Source: an uncultured Myxococcales bacterium
GTDB lineage: Bacteria; Myxococcota_A; UBA9042; CAIXZC01
Reading direction: 5' to 3'
Assembly (NCBI GenBank): GCA_903895725.1
Contig: CAITUV010000020.1
Location: 1 to 64,000, forward strand
Length of the DNA stretch: 64,000 nucleotides
Part shown: piece by piece, positions 26,261 to 35,566 of the stretch
Numbering within the stretch: the first letter of the stretch is position 1
How the letters are laid out: each line of letters starts with the position of its first letter
The notes under the pieces: model-generated
Databases searched by the model: none
Seen by the model: the letters and a program-made list of their open reading frames with translations, nothing else
What the model was told of the DNA's origin: nothing
Program-made: the position numbers and the translations under genes

Positions 26261-29200
26261 CTTGAGCCCTCCTCGACCTTTCGGTTGCTGCGGCCGTCCG
26301 CGTCCATCGCGGCGACCAGCCCCCTGCCCCACGCCCGCTTCCGGCCCCCGGACCGTTCCATGGCGTCCTCGAACAGCTCGAGCGGGGGCCGAGCCCAGAG
26401 CCCCTCCGACACGGGAAGCAGACTCACCTCCGTCCCGCTCGAAGCGGCCAGGCTCAGCCCGTCTGACGAGAATGCGACCCCGTTGATCCGGGCCGACATC
26501 GGGATTCTCAGCACCAGCGCCGCTCGATCCGCTTCCCAGAGGTCCAGCACCTTGTCGTCCGCACCTGCCGCGATCCAACGGCCGTCCGGGGAGAATCTCG
26601 CCTGGTTCACCCACCCGCCGTGCCCCTTGAGCGTTGCCACCAGCGCCCCGCCCGCTGCGTCAAACAGCCGGACTGCTCCCCCTCGGCCCGATGCCGCCAG
26701 GCGCCGGCCGTCCGGTGAGAAATGAACGGAGGAGACGATATCCGCCGGATGGTCGGGGACCACCTCTCCCGCGTCTCCAGACACTCGAAGGATCCGTACG
26801 GGCGTTCGCTCACCTCCCACGGCCAGCCTCTGTCCGTCGGGGGAAAACGCCAGTGACCAGACCAGTGCTCCGGACGCGGGTGGCACGAGGAGTCGGAGCT
26901 CAGTAAGCGACTTCCCTTCCAGGAGCCGGACGCTACCGTCGAAGGACCCGACGGCAAGAGCGGCCCCGTCCGGGGAGAATGCGACTGCGGAGAGATCTCC
27001 CCCGACGTGCGGAAGGCTCCTTGCCGCCTCAGCGAAAGAGCCCATGGACCAAAGCCGTACAGAGCGGTCCCGCGACACCGATGCCAGGACTCGGGAATCC
27101 GGCGAGAACGCCAGGGACCACACGAGCGCTTCATGTCCGCCGAGGGCGACTGTGCGGCGCCCGCCCTGAACCTCGTTGACCCGGACGGTTCGGTCAAGCC
27201 CTGCAGAGGCCAGCCAGCGCGAATCGGGCGACAGGGCCACGGCATAGACGTCCCGGTCGTGCCGGGCCACGACCCGCTCGAACGGGCCCCCCAAGCAATC
27301 GAAGACGGCGAGGCCGGCATTGTCGAGCGCAACGGCCACCATCCGCCCGGCCGGTTCGACCGCCACCGACAAGACGTTTCCCGGGAACCCCCGCTCCCGA
27401 CCGATTCGACGGGTTTCGTTCTGGAAGAGCACCACGCTGTTGTCCGCACCGGCAGTGACGAGCGTCCCACCGTCCCGGGAGAAGGCCATCCTGAGCACTT
27501 CCCCGGTGTGGGCGTTTAGGAACCGGTCCTCCACCAGGTCGGCCGCTCTGACCAGGCGAACGGTCCCATCGCCAAGCCCGACGGCGCACACCATTCCGGC
27601 ACTGGCGCAGGAAACTGCGGTGACCGGGGTCCCCCAGTCGCGGCTGCGGGCCGTCTCCCGAAGCCCGGCAAGATCGATCCGGACGACGCTGCTTCCCTGG
27701 GCCACCAGGAGGGCCTCCACACCGGACGTGAATGCGGCGGCCGGCCCCGCCCCATCGAGTCGAGCACTCCGGATGTCCCCGGGCCCGGGAGAACCTGGAG
27801 CCCCCAATCGGTCGAGGTCGTCCCCTGGTTGGGTGCAGGCGTGACCGGCGGGGGCGACCGTCACCGTGCCGTCCTGGGCGAACGCGGCCAGCCGCTCGCA
27901 GCCCGGGGCCACTCCGATCGCAAGGACCGGGGCATCGCCCGGGGGCAGACTGAGACGGAGCCGTCCCTCGACATCTCTCAGCTCCGCCCATCCGTCGACC
28001 GTGCCCACAGCGACGAAATGCCCGTCGGCCGACCAGGAAACCGCATACGGCTTCCCAGCCTTGAGCTCGACCGAGCTGACCGGCCTGAGCCCCGGAAGGC
28101 CGAACAGGGTAAGGCGCGAGAGATCGTCTCCCGCGGCCAGCATGTCACCCGAGGGAGAGAAGGCGAGGGCCTGCCGCGAAACCTGGAGGAAGACGTGCTC
28201 GGTCTGCACGAGCGGTCCCCCCACCCGGGAGCGATAGAACAGCCCTCGAGATTCCGCCAACTCGGCTTCGGGGGCGGCGGCGGCTGACCGCACGGCCAGC
28301 GAGGCCGCCGCCAGGACTTCGGCTTCGGTCCAGGCCGAGACGGCCGCCGATTCCCCCGCGCGCTCGGCCAGGATCATTCCCGTGGCGAGCCTGGCCGACC
28401 GATCGCTGGCCTCGGCCCGCTCCCGTTGGCGCCTCTCGAGGTCGCGTGCGCTCATGGCGGCAGCTCGCTCCTCCTCGGCTCGCGCTCTCGCCTGGCTCTC
28501 TGCCGCCCAGGCCAGCTCCGCCCCTTCCCGGCTGGCCTCCTCGTTGCGCCATGCAGCAGTGACCACAACGGCCCCAGCAACGAGTGCCACGAGTAAGAGT
28601 GCGACTGCAGCGGAAAACGCTCTGTTCCGGGCAACGAACCGAGAAACCAGCTCCCACGACGTGTACTCATACCCGCTCAGCCGCCGCCCCGACACCCATG
28701 CCTGGACGTCTTCCACCATCTCCCGAGCGGACGGATACCGATCCTCCGGCCGCACCGCCATCGCCCGCTCACAGATGAAGACCAGCTCCCGCGGAATGTC
28801 CTTCGAAGCGGTCCCCAGGGTTGGAACGGCCCCTCGACGAACCCGGTCGAGAAGCTCGGGAAGCGGCAACCCCGTCAGCGGCAGGCGGCCCGCCAGCAGC
28901 TCGAACAGGACCACGCCCAGGGACCAGACATCCGAGCGCTCGTCAACCTCCCAGACCCGGCCGGCCGCCTGCTCCGGGCTCATGTAGGCTGGGGTACCGA
29001 GTGTGGTTCCCATGAGAGTCAGCTCGGTGCCCCCCTCCATCATCCGGACCGCTCGACGAAGGTCCTTCTCCCGCAAGTCGTCGGCTCCCCGGAGTCGAGC
29101 CAGCCCCCAGTCAAGCACCACCGTCTCTCCGAATTCGCCGACCATCACGTTGGCGGGCTTGATGTCCCGGTGCACGACCCCACGGGAGTGGGCATAGGCG

Positions 29201-29871
29201 ACGGCCTGGCACAGGTCCAGGTAATGCGACATGAGACGGAGGCGCTCCGAGAGCTGCCGCCGAGCAGACAGCTCAGCAGCCAGAGTGCGCCCCCGAACCA
29301 GCTTCATGGTGTAGTAAAGGGTTCCGTCGGGCCGCCGCCCCAGCTCGTAGACCGGCACGATCGAGGGATGCTCGAGCTGGCCGGTGACCCGGGCCTCCCG
29401 CAGAAAGCGAATCCGGCTCGTTCTGGAGCGCTCGTCCTCCGGTCCGGTCCCCGCCGGCTGCGCGCTGCCAGGCAGCAGCTCCTTGACCGCCACGTCCCGC
29501 CCGATGTGGCGGTCGAACGCCATCAGCACCCGACCGATCCCCCCGCGGCCGATCTCGGCGCCTCCCCCCCCACCGTCTCCAAACCGATATCGTCCCGGAT
29601 GCTCGGCCACGAGGTCCAGGTTGGCACAGTCGTCCGCCGTGCGTCGCTCCGGAGCATCCACCGTCGGCATCTCCTCCGGCCTGCACGGCGCCCCCGGTGA
29701 GCTCACCGTCGCGGCATCCTGCGGCCTGGGCGCAACACCTTCCGGGCCGACAGCGGAGAATCCATGCGGACGCCCCTCTTCGAAGGAGGCGGTCATCGTA
29801 CCGGCATCGGCCCCCGTCTCGTTGGGGGGGGGCGGGCCCTGGCGTCCCGTCTTGCCGGGGTCGCGGCTCAT
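26257..29871 (-). CDS. Transmembrane Ser/Thr protein kinase with WD40 sensor domain
   Basis: 1204 residues. The cytoplasmic kinase domain (about 95-395) has a Gly loop (IGRGGIGRV), catalytic Lys130, HRDIKPAN with Asp236, DWG at 254-256 instead of DFG (frequent in myxobacterial kinases, usually active), GTPAYMSPEQ and SDVWSLGVVLFELLAGRLP. A transmembrane helix at 418-441 and a charged coiled coil (443-500) follow, then about ten WD40 repeats (545-1180; LAFSPDSRVLASVSRDRSVRLW, RFSPDGRWIAAGADDKVLDLW). The start codon abuts the upstream stop (TAG then ATG), and the stop overlaps the next gene's start, so translation is coupled. The WD40 part may be extracytoplasmic and sense a partner, perhaps the co-encoded lipoprotein (inference). 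Confidence 0.93.
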   Translation of the reverse strand: MSRDPGKTGRQGPPPPNETGADAGTMTASFEEGRPHGFSAVGPEGVAPRPQDAATVSSPGAPCRPEEMPTVDAPERRTADDCANLDLVAEHPGRYRFGDGGGGGAEIGRGGIGRVLMAFDRHIGRDVAVKELLPGSAQPAGTGPEDERSRTSRIRFLREARVTGQLEHPSIVPVYELGRRPDGTLYYTMKLVRGRTLAAELSARRQLSERLRLMSHYLDLCQAVAYAHSRGVVHRDIKPANVMVGEFGETVVLDWGLARLRGADDLREKDLRRAVRMMEGGTELTLMGTTLGTPAYMSPEQAAGRVWEVDERSDVWSLGVVLFELLAGRLPLTGLPLPELLDRVRRGAVPTLGTASKDIPRELVFICERAMAVRPEDRYPSAREMVEDVQAWVSGRRLSGYEYTSWELVSRFVARNRAFSAAVALLLVALVAGAVVVTAAWRNEEASREGAELAWAAESQARARAEEERAAAMSARDLERRQRERAEASDRSARLATGMILAERAGESAAVSAWTEAEVLAAASLAVRSAAAAPEAELAESRGLFYRSRVGGPLVQTEHVFLQVSRQALAFSPSGDMLAAGDDLSRLTLFGLPGLRPVSSVELKAGKPYAVSWSADGHFVAVGTVDGWAELRDVEGRLRLSLPPGDAPVLAIGVAPGCERLAAFAQDGTVTVAPAGHACTQPGDDLDRLGAPGSPGPGDIRSARLDGAGPAAAFTSGVEALLVAQGSSVVRIDLAGLRETARSRDWGTPVTAVSCASAGMVCAVGLGDGTVRLVRAADLVEDRFLNAHTGEVLRMAFSRDGGTLVTAGADNSVVLFQNETRRIGRERGFPGNVLSVAVEPAGRMVAVALDNAGLAVFDCLGGPFERVVARHDRDVYAVALSPDSRWLASAGLDRTVRVNEVQGGRRTVALGGHEALVWSLAFSPDSRVLASVSRDRSVRLWSMGSFAEAARSLPHVGGDLSAVAFSPDGAALAVGSFDGSVRLLEGKSLTELRLLVPPASGALVWSLAFSPDGQRLAVGGERTPVRILRVSGDAGEVVPDHPADIVSSVHFSPDGRRLAASGRGGAVRLFDAAGGALVATLKGHGGWVNQARFSPDGRWIAAGADDKVLDLWEADRAALVLRIPMSARINGVAFSSDGLSLAASSGTEVSLLPVSEGLWARPPLELFEDAMERSGGRKRAWGRGLVAAMDADGRSNRKVEEGSR

Positions 29872-32800
29872 CTACCTGACCCCCACCGAGAACACGGTCG
29901 GCCCGAGAGTCAGCGAATCCCATCCCCACCCCTGCTGGTCGTCGATCCACCCTCGATGTCCCATGCCCCAGGAATGGTGATCATTGTTGCAGGTGGCACA
30001 GGTGATCACGTAGCCGGGCGTCTTGGACAGCGACACCGTGTCGCACACCCCCAGATGCAGGGCGGCCCATGCCGAGGCCAGGGAGCCGTCCCACCAGAGC
30101 CCGTTGCTTCCCTGCTGACACGCGTACAGCCCGGCATACGGGATTCCGGAGACGACCTTGGACTGTCCGCCCCCCGGCCAGATCAGGATGACCTCGCTCA
30201 TCGAGATCGGCTTTCCGTGAAGATCATGTCCCCACTGCCCCTGGCCGGGCACACCGAAGCCAGTACCCCACTTGGCCGCGTCGCTCGAGCTGTACAGTAT
30301 CGTCCAGCCCCCACCCTCAGTGGTCATGTCGCACTGGAAAGTCTGAACGGACAGCGGGCCCTGCGGCCCATCCGGATCAATGGGATAGAGCCCGCTGGCG
30401 GCGCCTGGAATCTGCTGCAGCCACGCTTTGCAGTTGACTGCCGACAGCCCCTCGTCAATCTGGTTGTTGCAGTTGTTGTCGATGCCGTCGAGCTTCTCCG
30501 CGTTGCCCGGGAACAGCGTCGCGTCCAGGTCATTGCAGTCCACCTGCGCTGGAGAGCCGTCCCCGTCCTTGTCCGAATCGCATGCATCCCCCAGCCCGTC
30601 TTTGTCCAGGTTGGCCTGGTCCGCATTCTTGACCCCAGGGCAGTTGTCCGAGCCGTCAATCACGCCGTCGCCGTCGTCATCCGCGTCCACGCAGTCGGCA
30701 AGCGTGTCCTTGTCCAGATCCGGAAACCCTTCGTCCACACCCCCGCCGCAGTTGTTGTCCTTGCCGTCGCAGACCTCCGCCTTGCCCGGGTTGACCGCCG
30801 GATCCAGGGGAGAACAGTCGCCGGCCGTGAGGGCCAGGTAGGGGTACTCGGCCACACAGAGGCACTTGGCCCCACCGGTACCATAGTTGTCCTCGTCCAC
30901 GTCGGCATAGTAGCTCTTGCAGCCCGTTGCCGCCCCCTCGTCCACGAGGCCGTCGCAATCGTCGTCCACCTGGTTGCATGTCTCGATGGCTCCGTGGTGC
31001 ACGGCAGCAACAAGAGGCGAGCAGTCCACAGTATCCGGATCCGAATCGCCGTCGTCGTCCGAATCGCACGAATTGCCCAGTCCGTCCTTGTCCAGGTCCG
31101 CCTGGTTGCCGTTGGGCACCGTGGCACAGTTGTCCGACTTGTCGGGCACGCCGTCCCCGTCGTCGTCCAGGTCGGTGCAATCGGGCTGACCGTCCTTGTC
31201 CAGATCCGCCATCCCCTCGTCAGCCGAGCCGTCGCAGTCGTTGTCGATCCCGTCGCAGGTCTCGGGCAGTGCCCCCTGGAACGGGTTGCAGACTCCGGCC
31301 TTACCCGCCTCGCAGTTGGCCACGACGTGGGTGCACGCACCCTGTCCACAGGCAATCGTCCCGAACCCGTCGTCCACCTCTCCGTCGCAGTTGTCGTCCA
31401 CGCCGTTGCACGACTCGACAGCGAAGCCGTTCACCTTCGGGTCGAACGGTGCACAATCCAGGCCATCCGGATCTGCGTCATTGTCATCATCGGAGTCCAC
31501 ACAATCACGCAGGCCGTCGAGGTCGAAGTCGGGATGGCCGTCGTCGACCACCCCGTCGCAGTCGTTGTCGACACCGTCGCAGCTCTCCTCTGCCGCGTGG
31601 AAGATGGCAGGATCGGCATCCGCACAATCGGTGACGTCCGGATCGCCGTCACCGTCGACATCGGCGTCACAGATGTCTCCCGCTCCGTCCGCGTCCAGGT
31701 CGGCCTGGTCACCATTCGGCACCGTCGGACAGTTGTCCGCCTTGTCAGGCACGCTGTCCCCGTCGTCGTCCAGGTCGGCACAATCGGGCTGACCGTCTTT
31801 GTCCAGATCCGCCATCCCCTCGTCGGTCGACCCATCACAGTCGTTGTCGATTCCGTCGCAGGTCTCGGGCTGTGCCCCCTGGAACGGATTGCAGACTCCG
31901 GCCGCTCCCGCCTCGCAGACGGCCACGATGTGCTTGCACGCTCCTTGTCCACAGGCAATGGTCCCCAAACCGTCGTCGACCTTCCCGTCGCAGTTGTCAT
32001 CCACTCCATTGCACGACTCGGCCGCAAAGCCGTTCACCTTCGGGTCGAACGGTGCGCAATCCAGGCCATCCGGGTCTGCGTCATTGTCATCATCGGAGTC
32101 CACACAATCACGCAGGCCGTCGAGGTCGAAGTCGGGATGGCCGTCGTCGACGACCCCGTCGCAGTCGTTGTCGAGCCCGTCACAGCTCTCCTCTGCCGCG
32201 TGGGAAATGGAAGGATCGGTATCGGCGCAATCGGTGACATCCGGATCGCCGTCACCATCGACATCGGGGTCACAGGCGTCTCCCGCTCCGTCCGCGTCCG
32301 TGTCGACCTGGTCCGGATTGGGCTCGAGCGGGCAATTGTCCGCGGCATCGGGAATGCCGTCACCGTCCAGATCACCCTCGCAGGCATCGCCCTCGCCGTC
32401 CGAATCGAGATCGGACTGCCCCGGGTTGAAGATCGAGCTGCAGTTGTCCATCCCGTTGGGCACTCCATCGCCGTCCCGATCGTCGTCGCACGCGTCGCCC
32501 AGGCCGTCGCCGTCCTGGTTCGCCTGCCCCACGTTGGTCAAGCTCGGACAGTTATCCATCCCGTTGGGTACCCCGTCGCCGTCCAAATCCGCATCGACGC
32601 AATCCGCTATTCCATCCACGTCGGTATCGTCGAATCCTTCATCCGTGCCCGCATCGCAATCGTTGTCGATGCCGTCGCACACTTCTGCCGCCCCGGGGTG
32701 CACCGCCGGATTGTCCGGACCGCAGTCCTGGTCGTCGGCCGTCAAATCCCCGTCATCGTCGCCGTCGAGGCAGTCCGGGACGAGATCGCCGTCACCGTCG

Positions 32801-34038
32801 GGGAATCCCTCGTCCACCTCGAAGTTGCAGTTGTCGTCTACGCCGTTGCATTCTTCCTGAGCCCCCGGGTGGATCTTGGGGTCGAGCGAGGCGCAATCCT
32901 GGGGGTCCGCGGACTTGTCGTCGTCGTCGTCCAGGTCGCACGCGTCTCCCAGGCTGTCCAGGTCGAAATCCTCCTGCCCCGGGTTGGCAACCGCTGCGCA
33001 GTTGTCCGAGCCGTCCGGCGCACCGTCGGCGTCCTTGTCGGTCTCGAGGCAGTCGGCCATCTCGTCCGCGTCGGTGTCCGGGTAGCCCTCGTCCTTGCTG
33101 CCGTCACAATCGTTGTCGATGCCGTCGCATATCTCGGGTGCAGCTTCCTTCGCGTCGCACGCCAGCTTTCCGGCCTGGCAGAGCGTCGTCCCCGGGCAGA
33201 ATCCGAACTCGTTCTCGCTCTTGCATGCATCTCCGCCGGTGCCTTCGTCCACCTGTCCGTCGCAGTCGTCATCGACCTGGTTGCATTGCTCAGGCTGGGG
33301 CTCGGCTGCGGAGCACTCCGACAGCCCCCCGGCCTCGCACTTCCGGGTTCCGGCGCAGCTCCCGGCCTGGTTCGAGCGCCGGCAGGCAGTCAGCGCCCCC
33401 TCGTCGATGAAGAGCGGCCGGCACAGGCACTCCCCCTCGCTGAGGATGCATTGGCTGGTGCTCTTGCCCGACTGGTCTACCACCTCCTTGCAGAGGAACC
33501 CGTCCGGACAGTCGGAATCGACCTCGCAGGCGCCGCCGCAGAAACTCCCGGCATCTCCATGGCTCACGCACCCGGCACCGACGTCCACGCCGTTGGTGCG
33601 GCAGTCGGCATTGATGCTGCACGGCCGGCACAGATCCTCATGCAGAGGGGCACAGACATACACGGTGTCGGGCAGCAGTGGCTCGAACACCGCGCAGACC
33701 CAGCCGACCGGACATTCCTCCACGCAGTTGATGGTGCACACACGGCCACCAGGGCCGTTCAGACAGACCCCGGACAGGCACTGTGCCCCTGTCTCGCACG
33801 GGTAGCCCATCCCCCCGCCTTCCGGCAATCCCTCTGCGCCCAGGGCATCTACCTCGGGAAAGATGAGAGCGTCGGCCGCCGAGTCCACTGAGACCTGCTC
33901 GGCCAACAGGACTTCCATGGCTACCTCGGCTCCGACGGACTCCTGACGGCCGGCGTCCACGCTGAGATCGAGGGTGTTCTGCCCACCGGTGCAGCCCACG
34001 ACGAGCACAAAGACCAATCCAGCGTGATAGCGACACAT
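29872..34038 (-). CDS. Giant lipoprotein, paralogue 2: TSP3/MopE repeats and fibrinogen-like domain
   Basis: 1388 residues from ATG 34038 behind GAGGTG; the lipobox is VVGC. The shared N-terminal Cys cassette (about 85-270: CLSGVC, CVEECPVGWVC, LCRPC, GSFCGGAC, DCPDGFLC) leads to about 900 residues of alternating thrombospondin type-3 repeats (DxDxDGxxDxxDNC) and MopE-like CNGVDDNCDGxVDEG motifs, expected to bind many calcium ions. A 201-residue block is duplicated almost exactly (residues about 584-784 and 785-985). The C-terminus (1200-1388) resembles a fibrinogen C-terminal domain (CKAWL, then FQCDMTTEGGGWTIL, and WGMGHRGW), a lectin-like fold. A surface adhesin or receptor on a long calcium-stiffened stalk is inferred. 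It heads an operon with the WD40 kinase and FAD oxidoreductase. Confidence 0.92.
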   Translation of the reverse strand: MCRYHAGLVFVLVVGCTGGQNTLDLSVDAGRQESVGAEVAMEVLLAEQVSVDSAADALIFPEVDALGAEGLPEGGGMGYPCETGAQCLSGVCLNGPGGRVCTINCVEECPVGWVCAVFEPLLPDTVYVCAPLHEDLCRPCSINADCRTNGVDVGAGCVSHGDAGSFCGGACEVDSDCPDGFLCKEVVDQSGKSTSQCILSEGECLCRPLFIDEGALTACRRSNQAGSCAGTRKCEAGGLSECSAAEPQPEQCNQVDDDCDGQVDEGTGGDACKSENEFGFCPGTTLCQAGKLACDAKEAAPEICDGIDNDCDGSKDEGYPDTDADEMADCLETDKDADGAPDGSDNCAAVANPGQEDFDLDSLGDACDLDDDDDKSADPQDCASLDPKIHPGAQEECNGVDDNCNFEVDEGFPDGDGDLVPDCLDGDDDGDLTADDQDCGPDNPAVHPGAAEVCDGIDNDCDAGTDEGFDDTDVDGIADCVDADLDGDGVPNGMDNCPSLTNVGQANQDGDGLGDACDDDRDGDGVPNGMDNCSSIFNPGQSDLDSDGEGDACEGDLDGDGIPDAADNCPLEPNPDQVDTDADGAGDACDPDVDGDGDPDVTDCADTDPSISHAAEESCDGLDNDCDGVVDDGHPDFDLDGLRDCVDSDDDNDADPDGLDCAPFDPKVNGFAAESCNGVDDNCDGKVDDGLGTIACGQGACKHIVAVCEAGAAGVCNPFQGAQPETCDGIDNDCDGSTDEGMADLDKDGQPDCADLDDDGDSVPDKADNCPTVPNGDQADLDADGAGDICDADVDGDGDPDVTDCADADPAIFHAAEESCDGVDNDCDGVVDDGHPDFDLDGLRDCVDSDDDNDADPDGLDCAPFDPKVNGFAVESCNGVDDNCDGEVDDGFGTIACGQGACTHVVANCEAGKAGVCNPFQGALPETCDGIDNDCDGSADEGMADLDKDGQPDCTDLDDDGDGVPDKSDNCATVPNGNQADLDKDGLGNSCDSDDDGDSDPDTVDCSPLVAAVHHGAIETCNQVDDDCDGLVDEGAATGCKSYYADVDEDNYGTGGAKCLCVAEYPYLALTAGDCSPLDPAVNPGKAEVCDGKDNNCGGGVDEGFPDLDKDTLADCVDADDDGDGVIDGSDNCPGVKNADQANLDKDGLGDACDSDKDGDGSPAQVDCNDLDATLFPGNAEKLDGIDNNCNNQIDEGLSAVNCKAWLQQIPGAASGLYPIDPDGPQGPLSVQTFQCDMTTEGGGWTILYSSSDAAKWGTGFGVPGQGQWGHDLHGKPISMSEVILIWPGGGQSKVVSGIPYAGLYACQQGSNGLWWDGSLASAWAALHLGVCDTVSLSKTPGYVITCATCNNDHHSWGMGHRGWIDDQQGWGWDSLTLGPTVFSVGVR
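31081..32286 (-). repeat. 603-bp tandem intragenic duplication
   Basis: Segment 31081-31683 matches 31684-32286 at a constant offset of 603 bp (201 codons), with long near-identical stretches such as ATCATCGGAGTCCACACAAT and CCTCTGCCGCGTGG. The duplication is in frame and encodes one composite TSP3/MopE unit. High nucleotide identity suggests recent duplication or gene conversion. Confidence 0.9.
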
Positions 34039-34101
34039 CGCTCGCACCTCGTACCAGGACTCAAGTCGCATGATTCCAGGGACCGTTCATACAAGGGTCG
34101 C

Positions 34102-34131
34102 AGGATACCATGGACGGTCTGAATCCCTCAA
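34102..34131 (-). promoter_or_regulatory. Predicted promoter for giant lipoprotein 2 operon
   Basis: On the minus strand TTGAGG (34131-34126), 18 bp, TATCCT (34107-34102). The start codon is at 34038. Confidence 0.35.
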
Positions 34132-34197
34132 CGATAGAGTGCGAACAACGCCTGCCGGACAGGACCTGCGTGGTCTCCTGGTCTGAAACCGCGGAAG

Positions 34198-35412
34198 TCA
34201 GTAGACCAGAGCCAGCCACAACGCCGTCACGGCCAGAGTGAGCAGGGTCACCGGTACCCCGACCCGAGCATGCGTGCTCCAGCCGATACGCACTCCCATC
34301 CGCTCCGCCTGGTCCACAACGATGATGTTGGCAATGGAGCCGACGATGAACAGGTTGCCCGCCAGCGTGGATGCCAGCGCCAGCAGGTAGCCCGCACTGT
34401 CCCCGGCGGCCGACGGAAGCAGCAGCATCACGGCCGGCACGTTGGATACCAGGTTGGACAGCACCACGGTGAGCCCGAAAAGCCACGCCGGATGCGACAC
34501 ATCCAGCCCGGTCCCGGCAATGCCCCCCATCATCCTCTCGAGGTTTCCGGAAGTCACCATGACCCGGTTGACCACGAACAGCGCCACGAACAACACCAGG
34601 AGCTGCCAGTCCACCAGCGCCAGGAACTCCCTCGACCGCATCTTCCGGGAACAGAGCAGCAGCCCGGCCCCGGCCATGGCCACCAGCTCACGGGGGACCG
34701 GAGCAAACAGGAACGCAACGACGAGCACGAGCAGGACGGCTCCGCCCTTCGAGGATTCCCACCGGTCGAACGCGGGGGCCTGGCTGGCCGCCGACAGAAC
34801 GGTCTCCTTCTCCCAGCGGAAGCGGTGGAGCCGCACGATGACCGCCCAGGTCAGGAACAGCCCCAGCACCGACGGCACGCTCGCCGCGGCCAGGTAGCCG
34901 GCAAACGACAGGTGCATCACCTGTCCGATGAGCATGTTCTGCGGATTCCCGATCAGGGTGGCCGCCGACCCCACGTTGGCCGAGCACGCCAGAGCGAGCA
35001 GAAACGGAATCGGGTCCAGCCGCCTCCGGGCACACGCCTCCACCAGCATCGGTGCCATGGCCAGGCACACGATGTCGTTGGCAAGGAGGGCCGACAGCAC
35101 CCCGGAGACCCCCACGAGGATGGCCAGTAGCATCGGCGGCGAAACGTTCATCGCCCCGATCCGACGCACTACCTCCGAGTAGAATCCCCCCATGCGGAAC
35201 TGGGACGACACCACCATCAGGGCAAACAGCAGGGCCATGGTCGGCGTGTCCACGGCATCCCACACCCGGGGCATCTCGATGCGGCCTGCCACGACCAGGG
35301 CCATGGCCCCCAGCAGAGCCACGCCGGTCCGGTCCAGTGCCAGGCCAGGAAGCCTCCCGACCACCATGCCCAGATACACCACCCCGAATACCGCCAGCAC
35401 CAGAAGATCCAT
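34198..35412 (-). CDS. ArsB/NhaD/CitM-type anion transporter
   Basis: 404 residues, almost entirely transmembrane (about 11 helices). Start ATG 35412 (MDLLVLAVFGVVYLGMVVGR) begins directly with the first helix; the longer frame to 35568 would add a polar, improbable leader and overlap the pgi promoter region. The signature SANVGSAATLIGNPQNMLIG is the anion-binding hairpin of the SLC13/CitM/ArsB superfamily, and LSNLVSNVPAVMLLLP is the symmetric second half. Members move citrate, arsenite, sulfate, silicate or exchange sodium for protons; nothing here distinguishes these. It diverges from pgi. Confidence 0.9.
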   Translation of the reverse strand: MDLLVLAVFGVVYLGMVVGRLPGLALDRTGVALLGAMALVVAGRIEMPRVWDAVDTPTMALLFALMVVSSQFRMGGFYSEVVRRIGAMNVSPPMLLAILVGVSGVLSALLANDIVCLAMAPMLVEACARRRLDPIPFLLALACSANVGSAATLIGNPQNMLIGQVMHLSFAGYLAAASVPSVLGLFLTWAVIVRLHRFRWEKETVLSAASQAPAFDRWESSKGGAVLLVLVVAFLFAPVPRELVAMAGAGLLLCSRKMRSREFLALVDWQLLVLFVALFVVNRVMVTSGNLERMMGGIAGTGLDVSHPAWLFGLTVVLSNLVSNVPAVMLLLPSAAGDSAGYLLALASTLAGNLFIVGSIANIIVVDQAERMGVRIGWSTHARVGVPVTLLTLAVTALWLALVY

Positions 35413-35436
35413 TCGACACCCCGCCAGGCGCCCCCC

Positions 35437-35464
35437 ATTCTGCGCCGGATTGCGGCCAAGGCAA
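35437..35464 (-). promoter_or_regulatory. Possible promoter for the anion transporter
   Basis: On the minus strand TTGCCT (35464-35459), 16 bp, CAGAAT (35442-35437), 25 bp before ATG 35412. Confidence 0.3.
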
Positions 35465-35566
35465 GAGTTCGGCCCCCTCGCACCACCGGATTTCCCAGGT
35501 TTGTCGGGATTGGAATTCGACGCGATTTCGTGAGATAGTCCAGAGCGCTTCATGAGGAGGATACCC

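Noticed and set aside
29764..33891. Plus-strand open frame of 1375 codons opposite giant lipoprotein 2
   Set aside because: It is a periodic Val/Ile/Ala/Arg shadow of the repeat stalk with no start signal or domain.
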